From Diphasiastrum complanatum (taxonomy: Eukaryota > Streptophyta > Lycopodiopsida > Lycopodiales > Lycopodiaceae), in the NCBI GenBank assembly GCA_029204225.1, contig CM055100.1:13027543-13091542 (forward strand): a stretch of 64,000 nt of DNA, given 5' to 3'. Below, one piece after another: positions 42,449-54,400 of the stretch. Each line of letters starts with the position of its first letter. Position 1 is the stretch's first letter. The position numbers and the translations under genes were made by a program. The notes below the pieces were generated by a model, which had not been told where the DNA came from, searched no databases, and worked only from the letters and a program-made list of their open reading frames with translations.

Positions 42449-45400
42449 CTGCATCCAAAAATGAAAAGAATAAGATTTACATTTCATAAATTGTGCATAC
42501 TCCAATATGGTAGCATGATATAGTGTTACTATTTTTAAGCTTAACAATTTTGAATCAATTTGATGAAATGTGTAACTAAGACTGTAATTTATCATTGTTA
42601 AAAAAAAATGTCGCAAATAATACCTCACGAGCTGTGACACTCGAATAGTATGTCATATGTGCAAGACATGGAATAATGTACACAGCGCCAGAAATTAGTA
42701 GAGATCCAACTGCTGAATTTATGGGCCCAAAGAATGGAAACATCAAAGCTATCAACCATAAGACAAGAATGATAGGTATCCTTGCAATTAGTTGTCTCAA
42801 GAAGTACCTTGAATGGTGCAAACCAAAAACCTTTTCCAATATTATATGAGCTGGAAGGGCACCAAAAGAAAATTCAATAAACTGCAAGAAAAACATATGC
42901 AATTTTATTATTATTATCAAGAAGATACTTTCAATTCACTCTATTAAGCTCAAAATATATACAAGCATGTGCAAATCACAAGAATTCAGCTATATAACTT
43001 TTGAGATAAGTGCTACATGACAATACCTTATGTAATTTGTAAATTGTGCATGAATGTTAAGGTAAATTTGATTTCCTAAGCTCCTCCACCCAAAATAAAA
43101 AATTCAAAGCTTTTCCACTAATACAAAATACAAAAATTAAGTATTTGCACCTTGTTGTAATAATAGAAAAAGCAACATAAACTAGTAAAACAATCTTGAA
43201 TGCTTGCACTAATCAAACATAAGTTTGGAATGTCATAGATGAATTCAATCATTATGAATAATTCATGGTCTTTTAAAAAACTTCATTTTTTTTTATGGAC
43301 ATTGCTCTATTAGGAACTTATACCCACAATGTATCTTAATTGAATGTAATTTTTTTTTTTAGTTTTTCAGTTTGACACGCAAATGGATTAGGATTAAGTT
43401 CCTGTGGAGTGGGACAATTTTCTTGTCTCCTTGGAAATTCTCCCGACATCACCTAACAATGATGACCCCCTAAATAAGTTAACACATTGTTGCCAACCTT
43501 GGGCAAGGCTGTTAGAAAAAGTCCTTCTTGTAGCCAACACCACATTAACAACTAGAGAAGTTACATTCATTATGTTTTCTAGATTACTCCACACTATGTA
43601 TATAAAGTATGCTCTCCCAAACTCTTATAAAAGTTAAAAGCTCTTAGAGAAAACACTCACATATGTTGGAATTATCATATGCATAACAATTGTTTGGTAA
43701 CTCATAAACTCCCGTAAATGTGAGCCCTTACTAATCCATCACTTTCGTCAATTTTTTCATCAAATTTCCATCGTTTTTCTAGATTTAGTAAAGGCTGGCC
43801 AGCGCCCTACTACCTTGTCACTTTCATCGATTTTCTCCACCAATTTGCTGCTCATTTCGTGGATTAATTGGACGCTATCTAGCACCCTACTTCATCACCA
43901 TTTTCAGTGGGTTTCTCCATTTTTTTTTCAGGTTATGTGCGGATTTTAGTAGCTGCTGCTTAGCACCCTAGTATCTTGCAATTTTCAATGGATTTCTCCA
44001 CCGATTCGCTGTCCATTTTGCTGATTGTTTGTTGGAGGTTGTCCAGAGCCCTACTTCGTTACCATTTTCAATGGTTTTACCATCATTTTGCAGGACATTT
44101 GTGGATCTTACTAGTTGCTGCCCAGCACTCATTTTCAGCTTCAATCGTCAACTCTCTCTCTCCACTTGTTTTGTAGATTATCACTATCGTTTGGAGGAGG
44201 ACTGGCATCCTACTGCTCATTTTCCAGCCCACCATCACCTACTATCAACACACTACTTTAGTTGCTGCTTGTTGTCCACCACTCATTTTATTTGTACTCT
44301 TTCCCAACCCACCCTTCTTTGCATTGTCTCCACCTTCTTTCTACTGATTTTTCAACTTTCTCTCTCTTTTTGGCATTCACTTTCCTTACTTGGTTTTCCA
44401 TTTTCCAGCCATATACTCCACTACTTGCTACTTCTTTCTCTCATTATTTGGTTGCTTTTGTAGGCCCCTCTTATCTCTATTTGGTAGCTGCCCGATATCT
44501 CTCCATTTTACTATCATTCTAGTGAAGGGAGATTTGGCACCCTATGTGTGTAAGACCAACCCGATGGTCACACAATTAGTTAGAAGTTAATAAAAGGACT
44601 TTAGGCCTTTTTGTGAGAATGTAATGTCGCAAGGCCTAATAGTCAAGTTAGTGAATAAAAAGGGTTCCCAAATTTCAAATTCTAAATAATAAGAGGATTT
44701 GAGGCCAAAGACCTAAAATTTGCTACACATAGTGGTGCTTTGTGATTCATTTTACATGTTAATTTCAATCAAGCAGGTTGAACCTCTATCGAATTGAAAT
44801 CAAATGTCCTTGCTCTTTTTTCTTGCTTCATCTCTCATGCTTATTTGTATTTTTCTATTTATTGGATTTTTTGATTGTTGGGATATCTTTATTATACTTT
44901 TTGTGAGAGAGAAGAGAGAGAGAAAAAAGTAAGCTTTATCTTCTCTTGAGTAGTGTTAATGGATCGTAGTGTTAATCTTAGTGTTAGATGTAGATCATAG
45001 GCATGTGTTTGACTACAAACTATGCTATTATTCTCATGGGAATGAATCTCCGCATGACAACATGTTAATCCTCTTCATCTCTTTTGATGCTTGATGTGTT
45101 TGGATCTAGGATTGAAGGTGGATAGGAAATATCTGCTACACTAGGGTTTGAAAGATTTCCATAAGTTGATAAGCGTGAGCAAGAGCATCTAAATAGGGCA
45201 AAGGGCTGTTATAAATAGGCTACAAGAGTGGGAGCATTTCATTTCTCTTATTCTTCTCACATTCATTCTTATGGAAGATATCTCTTTGGGTTTCTACATA
45301 TATTTTTGCATCTTGGTGGTGATATACTGAAATCTTGTGTGTAGAATACTATTTTTTCTTATGTTATTGATCGACACATGTGACAAAGTTTTTGTATGGC

Positions 45401-48400
45401 TGTTTTATGGACCGCAACAATAAATTATCATACCTAAGTTATTTTTTGAGTTCTTATTGACTTTACATCTTCTATGTGTAGTAGATGCAAGATTTTTATA
45501 TTGTTAATGATGCTAGATATGCTTTTCATTTTAACAAAAGATCAAAGGCCATAATTAGGTCTTTGTGATTTGATTTTATTCACATGGTTTGTTGGAATAG
45601 ATCGAGACAGCGTGGAGGTGCAACGGAATCCTCGTTGCATGTAACTAGGTCTATCGAATTCAGGTAGACAATGATAAATCAAAATTTGTCTTATTTGATC
45701 AATTTCAAAGTCAGTGATCTAGACAGTCGATTCCATTGCCATGCACAAGTTACTCTAGTTTCAAATTTAGCTTTGTGGAAGCGATTTAGGTGCGGTTATT
45801 AGAGCGAAAGATCAAACACAGCTCTCAGTAATATAAAACGATTTAATCTACAAATAAGTTTATCTGCAAGCATGAATCTATCTGACAATAAAAATGAAAT
45901 AAGCATTCAGCATACACAACCTAGATTACTGGGATTGATAGATTATGCGTGTAGAAAATATAGTTTGAATGCAGATAGAGATGTGTTCTTTCTGAGACAA
46001 TGCTATGTGATAAGAGAGAGAAAGAACAATACAATTGCACTTTGAACGACCAATTGATCGCGATGAATTAGATGATTCAGTTAATGAAACAACTGATAAG
46101 TTGCTGGATATATACACATGGCTGAGCTGACTAGAAGAATGGTTAATCTGCAGTTTACAATTAGGTTAAGGCACTACATGCTGTTGGCAGTCACCATTGG
46201 ACAATATTTGATTTTGTCCGGTCGTGATGTGTGTACTTGTTGATTCGTCGATAGTCAAATTGCGGCCGATTGTTCGAGAAAGGCCGAATAAGAGAATCTA
46301 CCCAGATGGTCTAGGATGACCGACCAATCAGGTATGGTCGAACAATCGATGGTAGCCAAATAAGAGAAGGTGGCCAACAAAAAGGAGATGGTCGAACTAT
46401 CGGGTAACATTGTCATCGTTTCCTTTGTCCATTGCTTCTTTCCAGAGATATGAATCGGCCTGTGACAAAGCTTCCTCTATTGTGGTTGGCTCCTGAATGG
46501 AACAATGAGCGAACATATCAGTGTATCAGAAAAGATGAGTTCAAATTCTTGTTGATCTTTTGGTTGAAGTTTCTGGCTATGAAACTCGAATTTGTGTTGG
46601 CTGAGTCGGCTACTCCTGAGTTTAGCTTCTTCTTCTTCTTCTTCTTTTGGATCTGACTATATTGGGTGACTACAGGAAGATATAAAAATTGTCTTATGAG
46701 AAGAGTCAATTGTCGAGGTAGAAATTATAGACTGCATCTAGTCCTTGCCCTTTAAATCAATAAACTAATCTTCTATAAAAGTCACATCCATGTTAGTAAA
46801 AACTTTACAAGTGCCTATATTATACAGTCTGTACATTCCATCAGAAGTGCAATGGCCAACAAAAATATTCGTGAATGAATGCTCATCTAATTTCTTTTGT
46901 TGTCCTTTGGGACATGAGCATAAGTAGTGCATTTGAATACACTCAAATGTTTTATTGAAGGTTTGAATCCTATCCAAACTTCATAATGAGTTTTGCTGTC
47001 AAGGAGGCCTTTAGTTATACATCGATTCTGCATGAAGGCTGTTGTTGGGCAACGAAGCATGAGTTATCATGCATTTGACAGACTCGACTAAGGTCCTGTT
47101 CTTTCTTTCTGCCAGTCCATTCGATTGTGGAAAATAGGAAGCATCAAACTGTTGCTCAATGCCGTTGGCTGAGCAATAATCCTTGAACTCATATGATATG
47201 TATTTTCTGCCATTGTCACTTCTAAGATCTTTGATATTCTTGCCTGTTTGCAACTCAACATTTTCTTTGTATTTTTCAAAAGCATTAGAGGAGTTTTGAG
47301 CTCCAAAAAGACCCTTTAAGAATTCGTGCAAGATGTAGTTTATATTATTAAAATAGTATAACACTAATACTTTTGACTTGCCATAACTTTTTAATCGTAG
47401 CTCAAAAGTAGTCATATAACATATCATTGGAAAGCCCTTGTCAAGAGTTTTCAAATGCACCAAACTCCACTAAATTCGGACTTACCACTAAAAAGTTATG
47501 CTAGTTTTAGTGTGGAATCAAAATGTGGACTCAAAAAGTTACGTTACGTAGATTTCAAATTTGAGTGTTTCGATTGGTCCATGTGTAAGAAAAAATTGAG
47601 AAAAAATATAAAAACAATCTTTACAAAGGGTCTTTTTTGGATTTAGAACTCCTTGGAAGGCTTCAGATTTGTGCTTCAGAAAATATACAACAGTCCTTTT
47701 GGAATAGTAATCTATGAATCTAATAAAGAATTTAGCACCAAACAGTGGGTGTTTGCACTGGGCCACATATATCTATATGTATAATATCTAGCAGATCTTT
47801 AGAAATGTGTTCTTGATTTGACTTAAATGGCCTCTTGCCTTCTTTCCTATGATACAACTTTGGTAGATAGGACGGTCGACAATTCGATAGTCTAGATCAA
47901 GAATTGAAGAACGCTTAGACATGTTACCTATCGATATATGATTAAGGTGACCAAGTCTATTATGCCAAATCAATTTTTTATTGATAGATGTTGAACTGCT
48001 TAAAGCACGAGCAGTCACAATATTACAATGACTAAGCCTATTGAGATATCCTTGTCTCTTTCCGAGTGCAAGGACTATACTGCTTTTATCAAGAATTTGA
48101 CAGGAGTCTGTCTGAAACTCTACCCTACCCTATCTCCTAGATCTATGATTCGACTGACAAACAGTAGATTTGTCATCAAGTTTGGAACATACAATACATT
48201 TGGTACAAGTTTTGACACTCCATTTTGAAAATTCATTCTAATAGTACCTTCACGTTCAATTTTGTGAGAGTTGTTGTCTCCAAGGTGAACGAATCTCTTG
48301 GTGCTATAGGCCGAATAATCGACAAATCATTCTTGATGGCTTGTCATGTGTTGCATTGCTCGAGAATAGAGAAATCATTCTTTCGATTGTTTGATGTGGT

Positions 48401-51400
48401 GATGGCTCACCATGAAGACTTCCTGCTCGTCATCTTCTAAATCTTGGTTTTTCTACTTTGTGTCGGTTGCATGGGCTTGCTGGTCCGGTTGCTTCTTCTT
48501 GTCGTTGTTGAACTTCAAAATTCGACAGTCCTGGATTTCATGATTCATCCTCTTGTAGTATCTACAGAATAGCCTTTTCTTGTTCTGAGCATGTGGCTGA
48601 TTTTGGGTCTACCGTGTCAGCTTCTGATTGTTGTTGGTTTGTTAGACAACTCTCTTCTTATGTTGCTTCCTGGTGTTCTTCTTCAAGAGTAATGCTTTGT
48701 GAGTCATTGATGGAAGATGAGGATGCTCCATTCCTTCTTGTTTCCTCTTGCAACAACAAGATTAAGACTTTGGACAATGTTATATCTAAGTGTGTGGTTA
48801 TCATCATCACCCAATTTTTATAAGAGGATGACAAACTGGTCAATAAGGTCATTATAGCATCAGAGTCTTCGACTATTGAACCTATTGTCACATCTGCTCC
48901 AATAGAGTCTTACATTGATTAATGTGATTTTGAATAGAATCATTATATGACATTCTAAGAGAGAAGAACTTTCTTCTCAGATGCAGCTTCGAAGTGACAT
49001 CCCTCACTTCATATAATGTACTCAATATGTCCCAAGCCTCTTTCAAAGATTGGGCTTGTCTAATGTGGTCAATCTGTGTGTTGGAGATGTTAAGGGTAAT
49101 CAAGACAAAAGCCTTGCCATCCCTGAGCTTCCATTTGGAATTGGCTTGCTCATTGACACTGAGAAGTAGTTCGATTCCAACGACTATTCCCCATAGTTCC
49201 TTGGCCATCAGTACTACCTTCATCTTGAATTTCCATAAATGGTAGTTTGAACCATCTAGTTTGTCTACCATTAGAGCAGACTGTGATTGCAAATCCATTT
49301 TGAATCTTAATATGAGTGTAATGCAGATAGTAGATTAATATGACTGGAAACAACTATAGCAAATGTCTATACTATATCAGGACAATCATTCTGATTATGC
49401 TCTAAGTCCGCTTTATAGAATAAGAGATGAAGCTCTAATACCATGTTGGGATTATCACGACAACGCGGAGGTGCAGCGAAATCCTCGGTGCATGTAGTTA
49501 TGTCTATCGGATTCAGGCAGACAATAATAAATTGAAGTCTGTGTTACTTGATCAGTTCCAAAGTCGCTGATCTAGACAGTCTATTCCACAGCCATGCAGA
49601 AGTTACTGTAGTTTCAAATTTAGCTTTGCGGAAGCGATTTAGGTGCGGTTATTAGAGCGACAGATCGAACACCGCTATCAGTCAAATATGTTTATTAGCG
49701 AGCATGAATCTATCTGACACTAAAAATAAGATAAGCATTCAGCATACACAACCTAGATTGCTGGAACTTTGATAGATTAGTTGTGTAGAAAATACAGTCT
49801 GAATGCAGATAGAGATGCGTTCTTTCTTAGACAATGCTTTGTGATAATAGAGAGAAAGAACAATACAATTGCGCTCTGAGCGACTGATTGATCGTGATGA
49901 ATTAGATGATTCAACTAACAGAGCAACTGATAAGCTGTTGGATATATACACATGGCTAAGCTAATTTTTAGTTTACAATTAGGTTAAGGCACTACGTGTT
50001 GTTGGCGATCGCCATCGGACAATATTTGATTTTGTTCGGTCGTGACGTGTGTACTTGTTGATTCGTCGATAGTCAAATTGCGGCCGAATAAGAGAATTTG
50101 CCCAAATGGTCTAGGATGACCGACCAATCAGGTATGGCCGACAATCAATGATAGCCAAATAAGAAAAGGTGGCCAACAAAAAGGAGATGGCCAAACTACC
50201 GGGTAACACTATCACCGATTCCTTTGTATTTCTACAGACTGTCACGAAACAAGTGTATTTCTGCAAAGTATGCAACTGTACAAATATTTATAACAGCTTA
50301 ATGAATGGATCTAGATTAGCAGAGAATAGGGATGGAGAGGATAGAAATCCAATGGTATAAGGGCCTTGTTTCAGGCTATTTTGGGAGAGCAGCCAATTCT
50401 AGTGAGTGATTTAAATGTGCCACCAATTCTAGAGCATTCTAGAGTGATAACTAGTCAAAATCAAGCATTTTCATGTGTAAAATGGGGATTTTGTTAATCC
50501 AAAACTCAATTTAGGGAAAAATACTTGTAGTAGGCCAAATTTTCACTATACTTGTTGGATTGTGGCAATTTTTGATGCATAAGAAAGGTCCTAGGACATT
50601 CTTCAAGATTCTATATCAAGTTTCTAGCTTTTGCGTATAGAATGTGAATGATTCAATTTTGTGTACTTTTGTTGAAACCCTACAATTGATTGGATCTCTT
50701 GTGTTTAAATTGTTGTACTTTTCAAGAGTGTGTTTCAATCTTAGAGTGCAAAAGTTCATAATAGTATCATGTGTTCATCAAGTGTCATCAATGTAAAAAT
50801 TACAGCAAATAAGGATCCTAAAACACTTGAAATGATGAGGAAAACAATAGATCATGATTTCATAAGATTAGCACAAGTTGAACCATCAAAATCCATCAAA
50901 AACCTATGCTTGAACCTCACTAAATGGCCCAAATCCTTGAAGAAGGCTTCACACGTGTGAAAGTACGGCCTACCACAGTCTGAGTACTGTACACCAGACC
51001 TACATTCAATCCTATAATCATTAGTAATCACAAGTACTCAAACAATTATGAACATAGAGAGCAATTGCACCATTATGAGAGAAAAAACATGAAATTGCTT
51101 GATTGATTTTGGTGAGATATCATCACCTATATATACAAGATCCATCACGGTTTTGGGCAGGTATGAGTAGCCCTAAACCTATCCCTAATGCTAATTTTGG
51201 TGGATCTTTCATCCCTACCAAGTTAGGGTTGGAATCTTGGAGATCCCTCAACAATGCAAAAATTACCAAAAATAGCTCCTATTTTTTCTCCCTTGTATCT
51301 AAGCATAATTTGGACTCATTCCAAAGGTTCTAACACTTAGGTCTACTTGAGAACATCCTTATGAATGGAATCCTATGCTATTTGGCACGTGTGACAAGCC

Positions 51401-54400
51401 ACATCATGACCATTTAACTATTTACAAGTCATATGACCAAAACTAGTCAAGCTAGAATTGTGAATTTTTAACACTCCTCCTCACTATCTAGCTTGGTTCA
51501 ATCATTGCTTTACTAATCACTCCAAGCGATGATCTGAACTTCATAAAAGGTGTCCTTTGAAGTGGTTTAGTAAGTAGATCAGCTACACATTCATTGCTTG
51601 GAACATGCTCCAAAGCAATCTCCTTGGCTTGCACCATTTCTCTCACAAAGTGATGGCATATCTCAATGTGCTTAGATCTTGCACGGAAGATTGGGTTAGA
51701 TGCAAGGTGTTGGGCTGATATATTGTCATTGTAGATGATTGGTGCCTCCTCTGAATCCATGATCTTTAGTTCCACCAATAATCTCTTGATCCAAAGTACC
51801 TCCTTTGTAGTGGTTGTCAAAGCTTTGTACTCGGCCTCAGTTGAAGATAGAGATATAGTTTCTTGCTTTTTTGAAAGCCATGAAACCACACCTTCTCCTA
51901 TGAAAGTTGAATAGGCACTTGTTGATTTCCAATCCCTCTTGTCCCCTGCAAAATCTGAATCACTAAATGCATGAAGGTTAATCACATCTCCTCTATATAG
52001 AATCCCAAAATCCAATGTACCCGAGATGTATCTTAGAATCCTCTTAGCCTTTTTCCAATGGATATTCAATGGCTTTTGCATGGATTGGCTCAACCTACAT
52101 ACACTAATGCTAAGATCTGGTCTAGTTATAGTGATCCACATTAAGGAACCTATAAGTTGCCTAAACAAAGTGATGTCCATGAAGGATCTTTCATCATCTT
52201 CATTTGGCACTTTTACATCTTGCTCCATTGGTGTGTCAACACTTTTGCATACTTCCATCTTAAACTTCTTCAAAAGACTTTGAGCATAGTTTACTTGACT
52301 TATAAAGATAAAATCAGACCCTCTAAGTACTTCTATGCCTAAGATGAAGTGAAGACACCCTAGATCTACCATCTTGAACTCTAAGGATAGATCTATCTTG
52401 ATTTTTTCAATACCATCAACACTATTTCCACTAATGATGATGTCATCTACATAAATGAGTAAAAGTACAATACCAACATCATCAAACTTAATGTAAAGAG
52501 TGGGATCATATTCACTTTGAACAAAAGAAAGTGAAATAAGATAGCAATGTAGTCTTGAATTCCAAGATCTCGAGGCTTGCTTCAAGCCATAGATGCTTCT
52601 TTGGAGATGGCATACTTTGTTCTCCATTCCATGCTTGATGAACCCTTGTGGCTGCTCCATATAGATATCCTCTTCCAAAAAACCATTCAAGAAAGCATTA
52701 GAGACATCCATTTGACATAGAATCCATCCAAAATGTGATGCAAGTGCAATGATTAGTCTTATTGTGACCATCTTGGCCACGGGTGCAAAAGTTTCCTCAT
52801 AGTCTATCCCTCTCTCTTGAGCATAACCTTTTGCAACTAATCTTGCTTTATGTTTGTTAACACTCCCATTTGCATTCAACTTAAGCTTGAAGACCCACTT
52901 GCATCCTATTACATTCCTTTGAGGTCTCTCAACAAGCAACCAAGTTTCATTCTCAATCAAGGCATCATACTCATCCAACATAGCTTTATACCATTCTTTG
53001 GAGTTCAATGCATCTTCAACATTAGACGGTTCTTCAAAACTAGATAAAGCATAAGAAGTGGATGAGATACCCTCAACTTGCTGTCCTTTGCCTTGATATG
53101 TGAGCCTTGATGGCTCCACTTTTGCCCTTGAAGATATCCTTGGTGTGATAGGTGGGTTTGGTGTTTGCTCCTCCATGAGCTCCTCCTCAAAACCAAGATC
53201 TTGCTCCTCGGCTAACATGACAACATTAGTATCCACAAATGCATCCAACTTATAAAGTTTGCCAAGTCTAGTGCCCTTAGCCACTATCTTACCCTTCTTC
53301 TTGATGAAACATTCATTTGAAGCAAAGTCAACATTGAAACCATTGTCTACCATTTGGCCAACACTTAGTAGATTCTTTGTTATTGTAGGAATGTACAAAA
53401 CACCTTCTATGTTGATCTTTTTGGAAGATCCTAAGCAAAGGGGAATGGTACCAACTCCTTCAATCTTACAAGCTTCATCATTTGCTGTATAGATAGACTT
53501 TATAGGTCCATCATAAGATAAGAGAGAAGAGAAAAACTCCCTTTTACTAGTCATGTGTGAACTAGCACCCGAGTCAATCCACCAAGGATCTTCTCCTTTG
53601 AAGCTTGTTGAAGAAAATATGGACATCATGAGAGAGTCCTCATGTGAACTCTCCTCCTCCTCCTCTTTGCTCATGTTGGCTTGGCTTTGATCTTGCTTCC
53701 TCTTGAAGCATTCCGAGGCATAATGCCCCATCTTGCTACAATAGTAGCACTTCACCTTTGATTTGTCCTTCTTGACTTTGGTAGTTGATGGAGATGCCTT
53801 TGGGGGTCCTTCTTGAACCTCAAGCTTTGTAGACTTCTTGAATGTTGATCCTTTGCCTTTGGACTTGCCTTTGCCTTTGGTGAAGAGAGCTTGGTCATCT
53901 CCACCTTGGATGGAAAGCCTATCCATCCTCTCTTGCATTTGGCTCCTTCTTGATTCCTCGGCCATGAGTGTGCCTTGGAGTTCTTCAAGTATGGGTAGCT
54001 TACCCATAATTGCATATCCCTGAACCAAATTGTCAAATTCAAAGCTTAGTCCATTCAATATGAGTTGAACAAGCTCTTCATCCTTGATAGGGTCACCTAT
54101 AAAGGCTAGCTCTTTGTTCAATTCCTTTACTCTTAGGACAAAAGTATGTGCACTCTCTCCTTTCTTTTGATAGCTTCTATAGATTTGATTCTTCAAAGCT
54201 AACATTCTAGTTTGGTTCTTGGATTCATAGACCTTTTGCAAAGTCTCCCAAGCATCTTGAGCTGAAGTGCAATCTCCTACCTCTCTTAAGAGTTCATTTG
54301 CAACATTCATTTTTATGCAATGTAGTGCAACATTGCACCTCTTGATGTATTTGGCTTTTTCTTGAGGATGAATAGGTTCACCCTCCTTACCATTTACAAT

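Larger units (their letters stand above)
45590..50236 (-). mobile_element. Older copia element, RT/RNase H deleted
   Basis: Direct LTRs at 45590-46427 and 49444-about 50236 flank minus-strand gag, protease and integrase. TGGTATTAGAGC-type primer sequence on the minus strand adjoins the right LTR at 49443. RT and RNase H are missing: an RT start (EPTTIEEALSQADS, 46500-46440) is joined directly to the left LTR. The LTRs differ at many sites, so the insertion is old. A 371-bp TIR element sits in integrase. Confidence 0.8.

Noticed and set aside
42263-42881. Exons 7-8 as a solitary pseudogene fragment unrelated to exons 1-6
   Set aside because: Phase, family position and splice borders join perfectly with exon 6; kept as one gene, with the composition difference reported separately.
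44029-44463. 144-codon hydrophobic open frame as a membrane protein gene
   Set aside because: It runs through the CT-rich 80-bp degenerate minisatellite; the Leu/Ser/Phe-rich translation is a consequence of the repeat.
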